A stretch of 64,000 nt of DNA from assembly GCA_039969155.1 (NCBI GenBank), contig JBDVOJ010000038.1, positions 78,548 to 142,547 of the forward strand, written 5' to 3'. This stretch comes from GCA-002733465 sp039969155 (lineage in GTDB: Bacteria > Pseudomonadota > Gammaproteobacteria > Enterobacterales > Kangiellaceae). The notes beneath the pieces were generated by a model that saw only the letters and a program-made list of their open reading frames with translations, searched no databases and was not told the DNA's origin. This document shows positions 56,010 to 64,000 of the stretch, piece after piece (the first letter of the stretch is position 1; each line of letters begins with the position of its first letter). The position numbers and the translations under genes are program-made.

Positions 56010-56996
56010 CTATGCAATCATTTCCTGAGCTTTCATCCACGTATAGCAGTCTTTGAGCATGGTTTTAAGAGGAATGTCGACACGATAATCCAGCTCATCT
56101 TGTGCTTTTTTGCTACTGACATGAAGCACTTCACTGACTATCAACACCTTTTCTGGGGTCATATTAGGTTCTTTACCGGTAAATATCGCAAAGAACACCG
56201 ATACTTGCCCAACGATTTTAAGCAACCAATGAGGAGTGGCCTTGGCTGGCACGTTCTTGTTCAGCAGTTTGCCGATTTCCGTAACAAATTCTACAAATGA
56301 TGCATCTGCTCCAGACAATATATAGTTTTCGCCTTTCTTGCCCTTTTCAGCTGCAGCCCAGTGAGCTTTGGCAACTTCTTTAATATGGCAAAAGCTGCCG
56401 TGCCCAGGAGGCACTCCGGGTAAACTATCTTCTGCCACCATAGTGAGCATTTGTGACCAATTGTGCGAATCCCATGGTCCAACTAAATGACAGGGATTGA
56501 GAATTACCGCATCTAAATCGCCGTTGGCGACCGCTGCCTTGACGAGTTTCTCTGAAGCCAACTTAGTTCGATAATAGTTAGCAAAACATTGGTCACCGAT
56601 TTGCTCAGTCTGTTCAGTGATCACTTGCTCATGGTGAATACCATAAGCCGCAATACTAGAAGTGTGGATCAATCGTTTGGCATGCTTAGATTTCGCTATC
56701 GCTATGATATTGGCAGTACCATTGAGATTAATTTCGGTTTGTTTGGCATTATTACGCGACCACATACTGGTATCGGCGGCCACATGGAAAATATAATCGA
56801 CATTGTCAGGACAGGCTTTTTCTAATAAAGCTTTGTTCAAAACATCACCTTCGTACCAATTAATAGGCATTCCTTCAAAGGCATCAGTATTTGAACTTGG
56901 ACGCTTAATGGCAAAAACCTCAACCCCTTTTTCGACTAAAAGGTGTACTAAATTAGTTCCTAAAAACCCTGTCGCGCCGGTGATAAAGACTTTCAT
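56010..56996 (-). CDS. NAD-dependent epimerase/dehydratase (extended SDR)
   Basis: A 328-residue extended SDR. The cofactor motif is GATGFLG (7-13), then EGDV, FHVAADTSMW, the catalytic Ser of HTSSIAAYG and the pair YYRTK (Tyr and Lys). The middle segment NPCHLVGPWDSHNWSQM and the short C-terminal domain place it near dihydroflavonol-reductase/steroid-dehydrogenase-like proteins rather than sugar-nucleotide epimerases. The substrate is unknown. AGGAA precedes the ATG. Transcribed alone on the minus strand. Confidence 0.88.
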   Translation of the reverse strand: MKVFITGATGFLGTNLVHLLVEKGVEVFAIKRPSSNTDAFEGMPINWYEGDVLNKALLEKACPDNVDYIFHVAADTSMWSRNNAKQTEINLNGTANIIAIAKSKHAKRLIHTSSIAAYGIHHEQVITEQTEQIGDQCFANYYRTKLASEKLVKAAVANGDLDAVILNPCHLVGPWDSHNWSQMLTMVAEDSLPGVPPGHGSFCHIKEVAKAHWAAAEKGKKGENYILSGADASFVEFVTEIGKLLNKNVPAKATPHWLLKIVGQVSVFFAIFTGKEPNMTPEKVLIVSEVLHVSSKKAQDELDYRVDIPLKTMLKDCYTWMKAQEMIA

Positions 56997-57308
56997 TTGA
57001 GTTCCTATGAATGGTTAAATCTATTTTAGAATTAATTATTTTGCTAAAATTAAGCAGCTTGTTTGAGGAGTATCATCGCATTTAGTCAAGGCTTCGACAA
57101 GCTCAGCAGGCTTGGATATATTAGGAAGCTTAGCTGTTTTGGGCAATTGTGTTTATTATTGAGCTGGTTCTTTACTCACGGCTATTTGTCAGCCTGAAGA
57201 CTGACCTACAGAGTGGCGCTTATTCCCTCTCCCGAAGAGAGAAGGGATCAAAAAACTAAACAAGATTTTTTCTTTCTCTGTGTTCTCTGTGGTGAATATG
57301 TTTGTCTT
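56997..57308. other. 312-bp intergenic region with repeat elements
   Basis: No gene. It contains REP-like copy 3 (57187-57210), a CCCTCTC..GAGAGAAGGG hairpin at 57225-57246 and a CTCTGTG word related to the hairpin at 652-703. Short frames on both strands are repeat-derived. Confidence 0.6.
57187..57210 (+). repeat. REP-like dispersed palindromic word, copy 3
   Basis: Same 24 bases as at 55127-55150 (TGTCAGCCTGAAGACTGACC plus TACA), in the same orientation. As in copy 2, a pyrimidine-rich hairpin-forming stretch follows within 40 bp. Confidence 0.7.
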
Positions 57309-57614
57309 TTAGTTTTTTTCTTTGGCCGCATTCCGCGCCTCAAAAGCCGCCATTTGTTCCGGTGTCGCTTTGCTTTGGTGATTGGCTTTCCATTCGGAAT
57401 ATGGCATACCATAAACAAGCTCTCTAGCCGCTTCATAATCGATTGATTCACCTTGTTCTTCTGCTGCGGTAACATACCATTTGGAAAGGCAGTTTCTGCA
57501 AAAATCCGCTAAGATCATCAAATCAATATTTTGTACTTCTTTATGGTCGTCAAAGTGTTTTAGTAGCCGTCTAAAAACTGCGGCTTCTATGGCGTTTTGT
57601 TTCTCGCTGTTCAT
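57309..57614 (-). CDS. DUF1244 family protein
   Basis: A 101-residue cytosolic helical protein: AAVFRRLLKHFDDHKEVQNIDLMILADFCRNCLSKWY, then VYGMPYSEWKANHQSKAT. The CRNC pair and the GMPYSEWK motif identify DUF1244, widespread in proteobacteria; function unknown, though the Cys pair suggests metal or redox binding. AGAGTTAAACGT precedes the ATG, without a strong site. It lies 24 bp after the RND permease gene and may be on the same transcript. Confidence 0.9.
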   Translation of the reverse strand: MNSEKQNAIEAAVFRRLLKHFDDHKEVQNIDLMILADFCRNCLSKWYVTAAEEQGESIDYEAARELVYGMPYSEWKANHQSKATPEQMAAFEARNAAKEKN

Positions 57615-57638
57615 ACGTTTAACTCTTCAATAATAAAT

Positions 57639-60600
57639 TTACGAATTTGTTTTAATCGGGGAGCCTACTTTAGATTTACGAGCACTTGGAAAAATCATTC
57701 GCTTCAACCATCCAGGAACATCCTCAACCAATGAAATGGTTGCTGGTAAAAACAGCGTGGTTAACAAAGTAGAAACCAACAGTCCGCCAATAATGACATA
57801 GGCCATCGAGTAATAATAGATGCCTCCAAGTGACGGTTTTTGAATGATGATTGGCACCAGTCCAACCAAAGTAGTTAATGCCGTCATTAAAATGGGTCTT
57901 AAGCGATCCTTACCACCCTGAATCATTGCTTTATGTCTAGCCCAACCTTCTCGCCGATAGAGATTAATATGTTCCACCATAACAATACCGTTATTGACCA
58001 CTATCCCAAGTAGTAACAAGACAGCTATCGAAGCTGGTTGGTCAAAATCAACACCGGCTAAAAACAAGGTCCAAAAAGCCCCTGCCAATGCAAAAGGCAG
58101 CGAGATCATTAACGCAATGGCTTGTTTTATCGATTCAAACAAGCTGGCCATCACTCCAAATATTAACCCCAAGGCCAAGAACAGATTGAGCATAAATTCA
58201 TCTTGGCTTTGTTCCGCTCCGCGCCAACGATTATTAAATTGCCACTCATATCCTTCGGGTAGATTCATTTGCTTCAATGCATCGGTCATCTTTTTTGTGT
58301 ATTCATTTCGTTGCCCAGAATCAAAACGCGCGCCAATGGAAATACTGGAGATTTTATTCTGTCGATTTATCCGGCTTGGGCCTTTTTGGGTGGAAAACGA
58401 TGACACACTTTCCATCGCTATAGCGGAGCCATCATCTTTAATCAAACTAAGATTTCTAAGATCGGAAACACTGGTATTTTGGTTGTCCCCCAAAGTTAAA
58501 TTCATTTCAACTTCACCATCCTCGCTTTTGTAGCGAGGTAATCGACGTCCTCTGAAAGTCATTTCTACTAGGCTAGGTGGTTCACCGCTAGCAATTCCAT
58601 AAGCAGACATACGATCTCTATCCAGCTCCGCTTGAAGCTCCAATTGACCTCCTTCTGCGGTTGAATAGAAATCAAACAGCCCTGGAATTTTCTCAATGAT
58701 GACCAGCGCTTGTTCACCTAACTCTCCTAAAGTTTCAGAATCTGGCCCTTGCAATTGCATCGAGACTCTTTTACCACTATTGCGCCGCCAGAATGGCCCA
58801 TTGTCCTGAACTTGAATTTTCACCCCCGCGATCACCGGCAATAAAGGACGCAACTCCTTTCTAACTTTATTCATAGCTTCTTCATTTTGAAACCCGGGTT
58901 TCATATAGAGTCTTACTATTGAGCGATTCTCACTCCACCAACTGTAGATGGATTGAACATTGAATCGCTCTTTGTAGGGCACTAATGAGTTTTCAATTTC
59001 GCTGATCAGTTGCTCCTTTTTCTCTAATGATGCAGCCTCGCTAAAATCAACTCGTAATCCGATAAACATTTCCGTCGGCGCCGCGTCAAAATTAAAATTC
59101 ATTTTGCTAACAGGGTACATGGTGGATCCTAACAAACTAAGACCAACCACCACGGAAATCCAACGATGGTGTAGTGTGAACTGAAGTATTTTATGGTAGC
59201 GCGATTGCAACCAATCCATCACTGGTGTCGAAACTTTCTTTTTCGGTTTCTTAAGTAGTTTTCTTGCCGCCAGCGGAATCAGAGTTTGGCTAACCAATAA
59301 TGAAGCGAGTAGAGTAATGACGATCGTCATACCTAACTCTTGCAAAATGACATTCATATTAGTTGGCTTAGTAAATATCATCGGCAGAAAAACAATGATA
59401 GATGTAAGCGTTGCGGTTATCACGGCAATCGACACTTCCTTTGAACCTAAAATTGCAGCCACTCTTCCGCCATAACCTTTCTTTTGATAACGATCAATAT
59501 TTTCCATAATGACTACCGCGTTATCGACTAGCATTCCAAGACCTACAATTAAACCAAGCAATGAAATAGTGTTTAATGATTTACCCTGAAGCCATATAAC
59601 GCCACAAGTAACAATTAACGAGAAAGGTATACAAGAAACCGCCACTAAAGTTGTCGTCACTTTTCGAAGAAATATAAACAAAACTAGCGTCGCTAATATC
59701 GCCCCAAAAAAACCAGTCTGCTGCAGGTCACCTAATGTATTTTTAATTTCTTTTCCTTGGTCTTGCCAAACTAAAAAATTAATACCATCCAGCTCTGGGT
59801 CATCTTGCATTGCCGCTATGCGTTGATGAACAGCTTGAGTAATTTCAATGGTGTTTGCGGTCGACTCTTTGGCAACATTTAGGCCTATGGCAAAATCGCC
59901 ATCTAAATGACGCCCATATTCTAGAGGGGGTTCAACGAAGGTAATTTCGGCAATATCTTGCAGTTTGAGATTACTATTAAGAATGGGAAGCTGCTTAATT
60001 TCTTCGAGCGAAGTCAATGCACCTAACGCTCGAAGTGAAATCTTAGTTTGATCAGAACGCAGCACCCCGAGAGCACTATTTTTATTGTTCAACGCAATAC
60101 TTCGTTGCACATCCCTTGGATCGATTCGGTGTTTTTTAATTCGTTCTAGATCCAAATTAATTTTGACTTCGCGAGGGTTAACCCCGTCAAGAGTAACCAC
60201 CGCCACCCCAGCGATTCGTTCTAACGGTCTGACTATTTTTCGTTCTAATAATTCGTAACTTTTACTCAGATCTCGTCCTGAAGCAATCCTAGCTTCTAGT
60301 ATTGTCTCGCCTGTTTCTCTAGGATTCCAATTTCCAGAAATAATAATTCGGTCGACATCTTCGGGGAGTTCATCGCGAGTTCGATCGATACGTTCTCGGA
60401 TTTCAGCTCGAACTAAATCCATATTGGTATCGAAATCAAAATTAAGATTGACCCGTGCTCCGCGATGATCGCTATTGGACCACATGTGCTCGAGCCCGTT
60501 GATAGAGGCTAGCGATTCTTCCAAGGGTTTTACGATCATTCGCTCTATCGCTTTGGGCGAAGCGTTTTGATAATTCACAACAACGAATAACTGCTTCCTT

Positions 60601-60722
60601 TCAGCTTCTGGCATAAACGCTAACTCTAAACGTGTTAACGCGATCAGGCCCAGCACTAATAAACTAATTAACGCCATCAAGGTCGCTATTGGCCTTTTTA
60701 CGGCAAGTTCTGGAAGTGTCAT
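57639..60722 (-). CDS. RND family efflux permease, second of two
   Basis: A 1027-residue inner-membrane pump of the HAE1/AcrB plan: TM1 at about 12-32, a periplasmic porter, TMs 2-6, a second porter and TMs 8-12. TM4 reads GLGMLVDNAVVIMENIDRY: the first proton-relay Asp of AcrB (VDD) is kept, the second is Asn. TM10 reads GIVVNNGIVMVEHIN, with Asn at the AcrB Lys940 position. The set D/N plus N defines a known subgroup (SwrC-like) rather than AcrB/MdtBC. It lies 33 bp after the other permease gene. Substrates are unknown. Confidence 0.9.
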   Translation of the reverse strand: MTLPELAVKRPIATLMALISLLVLGLIALTRLELAFMPEAERKQLFVVVNYQNASPKAIERMIVKPLEESLASINGLEHMWSNSDHRGARVNLNFDFDTNMDLVRAEIRERIDRTRDELPEDVDRIIISGNWNPRETGETILEARIASGRDLSKSYELLERKIVRPLERIAGVAVVTLDGVNPREVKINLDLERIKKHRIDPRDVQRSIALNNKNSALGVLRSDQTKISLRALGALTSLEEIKQLPILNSNLKLQDIAEITFVEPPLEYGRHLDGDFAIGLNVAKESTANTIEITQAVHQRIAAMQDDPELDGINFLVWQDQGKEIKNTLGDLQQTGFFGAILATLVLFIFLRKVTTTLVAVSCIPFSLIVTCGVIWLQGKSLNTISLLGLIVGLGMLVDNAVVIMENIDRYQKKGYGGRVAAILGSKEVSIAVITATLTSIIVFLPMIFTKPTNMNVILQELGMTIVITLLASLLVSQTLIPLAARKLLKKPKKKVSTPVMDWLQSRYHKILQFTLHHRWISVVVGLSLLGSTMYPVSKMNFNFDAAPTEMFIGLRVDFSEAASLEKKEQLISEIENSLVPYKERFNVQSIYSWWSENRSIVRLYMKPGFQNEEAMNKVRKELRPLLPVIAGVKIQVQDNGPFWRRNSGKRVSMQLQGPDSETLGELGEQALVIIEKIPGLFDFYSTAEGGQLELQAELDRDRMSAYGIASGEPPSLVEMTFRGRRLPRYKSEDGEVEMNLTLGDNQNTSVSDLRNLSLIKDDGSAIAMESVSSFSTQKGPSRINRQNKISSISIGARFDSGQRNEYTKKMTDALKQMNLPEGYEWQFNNRWRGAEQSQDEFMLNLFLALGLIFGVMASLFESIKQAIALMISLPFALAGAFWTLFLAGVDFDQPASIAVLLLLGIVVNNGIVMVEHINLYRREGWARHKAMIQGGKDRLRPILMTALTTLVGLVPIIIQKPSLGGIYYYSMAYVIIGGLLVSTLLTTLFLPATISLVEDVPGWLKRMIFPSARKSKVGSPIKTNS

Positions 60723-60755
60723 AACTTTTCTCCGGCTAATCCAAAGCTCATAGAT

Positions 60756-63700
60756 TTAATCTAGCGCTTGGTGATGACTTTCGGTCTCTTCCGCCACTTC
60801 AACTCGACGGTTTAGCTCTTCTAATTCCTCATCAGTGGTAATTTTTGATGGCACAATATAATAAGTGGCGGGAATGATTAATAAAGTAAGTCCCGTAGCC
60901 ACCACCAAACCAAATGAAACGACTACCGCTAGTGGCGCTCGTAATTCTGCACCTTCACCAAAACCAATCGCCATAGGCAATAACCCCAGTACCGTAGTGA
61001 AAGTGGTCATTAAGATAGGTCTTAATCGAGACTTTCCAGCTTCAACGATCGCTTCTAATTTCTCTAACCCAGCACGGCGAGCTTGATTAATCGCATCCAC
61101 CAACACAATGGCATTATTCACTACGACCCCAACGAGAAAGACAACACCGATCATTGAGATGACGCTAATGCCGTAGCCGCTTATTAACAATCCAAGAATA
61201 ACTCCAACCATCGCCAAGGGAATAGTGAACAAAATCACAAAAGGATGTCCAAGATGTTCAAAAGTGGCTGCCATGACTAAGTAAACTAAAAATATAGCTA
61301 AACCAATGGCAAAATACATGCTGTTGAACGACTGTTGCATTTCTTTGTTTTGCCCACCAAATTCAAAATTTAGTTGCGCAGGTGGTGGGTTTTGTTCAAT
61401 CAATTGCTGGATATCTTTGGTCACATCACTAAGACTTCGACCTTTTAGGTTACCGGCTATTATCGCCACCCGCGACTGTTGAATACGGTCAATCGCTGCA
61501 GGGCCTTGCAATGCTTCAATTTTTGCAACAGCTTTTAATGTGACTGGTCTACCATCTGCTTCACCAATGACAATATTTTCCATATCGTTGACGCTATCTC
61601 GGTCGATTTCACGATTTCTTAGACGAATATCTATCTGTCGGTCAGGTTGCTGAAATCTCGAAACAATGGTGCCATTCACACGTTGATTGATTGCCTGTGA
61701 GACACCCTCGATATTAAATCCGAGTCTGGCTAGCTGATCTCTATCGAATTGAACCACTAATTCTGGATTACCAGTTTCCAAAGAAGCTCGTACATCGATT
61801 AAGCCCTCGACTTTGCTAATTTTAGGCAGTAGTTGCAATGTATATTCCTTCATTACCTCTAGCTCTTCACCAAAAAATAAAAGTTCCATGGGAGTCTTTA
61901 AACTAAAAAATGAAGGTCTACCAAACTGGGCATCAGCCTGCGGCAAATCACTATAGGCGGTTCTTAGTTGTTCAATCACTCGCTGTTCCATGTCTGAATC
62001 CGAACGATCTTTGATGACGATACTAATTTGAGCGAGGTTTTCATCTTTTGTTTTTAGCGACAAACCGCCACTCACATTACGACTACCTACCGAGACATAA
62101 ACCGAATCGACTTCAGGATTTTCTAAAGCGATCCTTTCCATTTTTTCCATCACTTTATTGGTGGTGGGTAACGCAGTCCCTTCTGGTAAACTAACATCAA
62201 AATAAAATTCGCCTTCACTGAGTTGCGGGATCAATTCGGTCGGCAGTTTAGAAACTAATGTCAGTGATAAAAAGAAAATAGCGAATGCGCTAGCCACTGT
62301 AGCCCACTTGAATTTAAGGACTGATCTGAGTATTTTTTCATAGCTTTCGGAAAAGCGTCCAAGAGAATTGAAACTCGATGGTGCGTTGTCGATTTTGCTT
62401 TTCTTCGATTTACGTCGTCCTAATGAAGCCAACATTGGAATCAACGTAAATGACACAATAAGCGACATAATCAAACTAAACGTCACAGTTAACGCTTGAT
62501 CTCTAAATAACTGTCCAGCAATTCCTTCGACAAAAACGATGGGCACAAATACGGCAATGGTGGTTAGAACGGATGCCGTCACAGCACCGCCGACTTCGCT
62601 AGTCCCTTCAATCGCTGCATCGAAGATCCCCAAGCCTTTCTCTCTTTGCCGATGGATAGATTCCAGCACCACAATCGCAGAATCCACCAACATACCAACT
62701 CCGAGAGTTAGACCTCCCAAGGACATAATATTTAGTGAGACATCAAAGCGGTACATAAAAATAAATGATGCCACAACAGAAAGCGGGATGGCGGTAGTAA
62801 TAATTGCGGTCAATCTAAAGTCACGTAGAAAAATCCAAAGTACGCAAATGGCCAACAACCCACCAAATAGTAGCGACTGTTTAACTTCATTAATAGACTG
62901 TTCAATAAATCGGGACTGATCAAATTGGACTGAAACTTTCACGCCTTTAGGTAGTTTTCTTTGCAGTGTTTGTATTTGTTGCTTAATAGAATTAGCAACT
63001 TCAACAGTATTGGCGTCTCCTTCTTTATAAAGTGAAACTAAAATGCCCTCTTGGCCGCCAAAACGAGCGATTTCCTCTTTGTCTTTGCTGGTCCACAAAA
63101 CATCAGCGACATCCCCTAACCTGACTACTGGACTATTGGGTGGAGTGATCCGAAGATCGCGCATTTCTTGTAAGTCATCGTACTCATTTAGTGTCCTGAC
63201 CAACAGTTGAGTTTGCTCATTCTTCAGTGAACCACCGGGGCGATTGATATTGGAATTGCTCAGTAGCTGGCTCAGTTCATTCGGTTCAAGCCCCATTGCT
63301 GCTAATTTGCCCTGATGGATATTGATATGAATTTCTTCCTCTTCACCACCTTGAATTTTCGCTGAAGCAACACCTTCAATTCTTTCTAATGTCTCCTTTA
63401 CCAGTTTATCGCCTAGAAGACGCATTCGAGTTAACGGATAATCTCCACTCAAACTCATTTTCATAATAGGATCGAGCGCAGGATCATATCGCAATACAAT
63501 GGGAGTATCCGCATCAAGTGGTAATTCTAAGCGATCGAGTTTTTCCCGTATGTCCATCGCCAATGTAGTCATGTCAGCTTCCCAGCCAAATTCCAGTGTG
63601 ACCTCGGAAACACCGGAACGCGAGACTGAATGAATTTGCTTAAGCCCTTTTAAAACCCCAACAACTTCTTCCACAGGACGAGTAATAAGTTGTTCGACTT

Positions 63701-63878
63701 CTGCCGGTGCAGCATTCGGAAATTCGGTCTGAACGGTCAATGATGGATAGCTTAAAGAGGGTAATAAATTAATCGGTAACCGGGTAAAACCAACAATACC
63801 AAAAGCGACTAGCGCGATTGATACCATTAAAATAGTGACTTTTCGTTTAACCGAAAACTCGACAGCTTGTCGAATCAT
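60756..63878 (-). CDS. RND family efflux permease, first of two
   Basis: A 1040-residue pump of the HAE1 type: VEFSVKRKVTILMVSIALVAFG as TM1, LPINLLPSLSYPSLTVQTEFP and PAEVEQLITRPVEEVV in the first porter. TM4 reads GVGMLVDSAIVVLES (second relay Asp is Ser), and TM10 reads GVVVNNAIVLVDAIN. Its start overlaps the stop of the upstream adaptor gene (ATGA), so translation is coupled. The order adaptor, permease, permease resembles mdtABC, where the two permeases form a heterotrimer; whether these two do so is open. Confidence 0.9.
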   Translation of the reverse strand: MIRQAVEFSVKRKVTILMVSIALVAFGIVGFTRLPINLLPSLSYPSLTVQTEFPNAAPAEVEQLITRPVEEVVGVLKGLKQIHSVSRSGVSEVTLEFGWEADMTTLAMDIREKLDRLELPLDADTPIVLRYDPALDPIMKMSLSGDYPLTRMRLLGDKLVKETLERIEGVASAKIQGGEEEEIHINIHQGKLAAMGLEPNELSQLLSNSNINRPGGSLKNEQTQLLVRTLNEYDDLQEMRDLRITPPNSPVVRLGDVADVLWTSKDKEEIARFGGQEGILVSLYKEGDANTVEVANSIKQQIQTLQRKLPKGVKVSVQFDQSRFIEQSINEVKQSLLFGGLLAICVLWIFLRDFRLTAIITTAIPLSVVASFIFMYRFDVSLNIMSLGGLTLGVGMLVDSAIVVLESIHRQREKGLGIFDAAIEGTSEVGGAVTASVLTTIAVFVPIVFVEGIAGQLFRDQALTVTFSLIMSLIVSFTLIPMLASLGRRKSKKSKIDNAPSSFNSLGRFSESYEKILRSVLKFKWATVASAFAIFFLSLTLVSKLPTELIPQLSEGEFYFDVSLPEGTALPTTNKVMEKMERIALENPEVDSVYVSVGSRNVSGGLSLKTKDENLAQISIVIKDRSDSDMEQRVIEQLRTAYSDLPQADAQFGRPSFFSLKTPMELLFFGEELEVMKEYTLQLLPKISKVEGLIDVRASLETGNPELVVQFDRDQLARLGFNIEGVSQAINQRVNGTIVSRFQQPDRQIDIRLRNREIDRDSVNDMENIVIGEADGRPVTLKAVAKIEALQGPAAIDRIQQSRVAIIAGNLKGRSLSDVTKDIQQLIEQNPPPAQLNFEFGGQNKEMQQSFNSMYFAIGLAIFLVYLVMAATFEHLGHPFVILFTIPLAMVGVILGLLISGYGISVISMIGVVFLVGVVVNNAIVLVDAINQARRAGLEKLEAIVEAGKSRLRPILMTTFTTVLGLLPMAIGFGEGAELRAPLAVVVSFGLVVATGLTLLIIPATYYIVPSKITTDEELEELNRRVEVAEETESHHQALD

Positions 63879-64000
63879 GAGTCAGCTCGCTTTTTCTTGT
63901 TGGCTTTTTTCTTTTGAGAACCTTCGTTTGCTGGTTTTGTTTTCTCAGAGACTGTTGCTACACCATTCTCAGCAAGCACTTGAACTTTGACATCGTCATT
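63875..64000 (-). CDS. RND periplasmic adaptor, C-terminal end (5' part outside window)
   Basis: Forty-one codons are visible, ending in TGA that overlaps the permease ATG. They read NDDVKVQVLAENGVATV, like a last beta-strand of a membrane fusion protein barrel, and end with a Lys-rich tail (KKKANKKKRADS). The position directly before two RND permeases and the translational overlap identify it as the adaptor of that pump. The identity rests mainly on context. Confidence 0.6.
   Translation of the reverse strand, partial: NDDVKVQVLAENGVATVSEKTKPANEGSQKKKANKKKRADS

Noticed and set aside
57994..58533. 179-codon plus-strand frame opposite the RND permease gene
   Set aside because: It is an antisense shadow of a gene whose motifs are intact along its whole length.
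1..64000. tRNA, rRNA, CRISPR arrays, insertion sequences, prophage or toxin-antitoxin genes
   Set aside because: The gaps between genes were read for tRNA-like cloverleaf ends, spaced direct repeats and transposase fragments; none was found.

Overview
The window is a chromosomal stretch of a gammaproteobacterium with about 40% G+C by eye. The gene families (FklB, DUF1244, YebG, SrkA/YihE, NhaA, a bioB-F-H-C-D operon, YbgA-type DUF523/DUF1722 beside a photolyase, S46 and M16 peptidases) and the uniform base composition suggest a marine, Kangiella- or Oceanospirillales-like bacterium. That placement is an inference from gene content. I see no tRNA, rRNA, CRISPR array, insertion sequence, integrase or phage gene.

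Layout. 1-1.7 kb: a GST (cut by the window edge) and a cystathionine beta-synthase-like enzyme. 1.8-7.2 kb: a TetR regulator with a clear promoter/operator, followed by an MMPL/RND exporter, a LolA-like periplasmic protein and an outer-membrane barrel, which looks like an envelope lipid-export operon. 7.2-9.4 kb: a one-TM protein with a cytoplasmic XRE HTH and extracytoplasmic TPRs. 9.6-12.2 kb: DUF523/DUF1722 plus photolyase. 12.3-17.2 kb: a CHASE-PAS-PAS histidine kinase, a single-domain receiver and a REC-GGDEF-EAL protein. 17.4-21.6 kb: MscS, ZntB/CorA, MscS and NhaA. 22.2-23.2 kb: an AstE-like protein. 23.4-33.3 kb: an ECF sigma/ChrR anti-sigma locus with two divergent operons, one of them an eight-gene lipid-modification cluster (DUF3833, desaturase, SnoaL-like, SDR, FAD oxidoreductase, DUF1365, Cfa-like methyltransferase, DUF2878). 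33.6-43.4 kb: S46 dipeptidyl peptidase, Dam, a SprA-type metalloprotease with a YjfB-like protein, an M16 peptidase, DgkA and an amidohydrolase. 43.5-49.3 kb: CvfB and biotin synthesis. 49.5-57.6 kb: ComF, MATE, SrkA, a 29-residue membrane peptide, small conserved proteins, YebG, FklB, an epimerase and DUF1244. 57.6-64 kb: an RND efflux operon with two permeases and the tail of an adaptor.

How the genes work together. The clearest regulatory story is the ECF/ChrR system. Three promoters share the architecture (T/C)GATC(C/T)-N16-CGTA: before DUF523-photolyase (9595-9620), before the eight-gene lipid operon (26535-26560), and on the opposite strand before DUF4397-sigma-chrR-DUF427 (26487-26512). 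This predicts one regulon, of the RpoE-ChrR singlet-oxygen/light-stress type, that joins DNA photorepair, membrane fatty-acid remodelling, an extracytoplasmic lipoprotein and its own sigma/anti-sigma pair.

Gene-free stretches over about 300 bases are annotated. Several start codons were moved from the longest open frame to internal ATG or TTG codons with better Shine-Dalgarno sequences or signal peptides.
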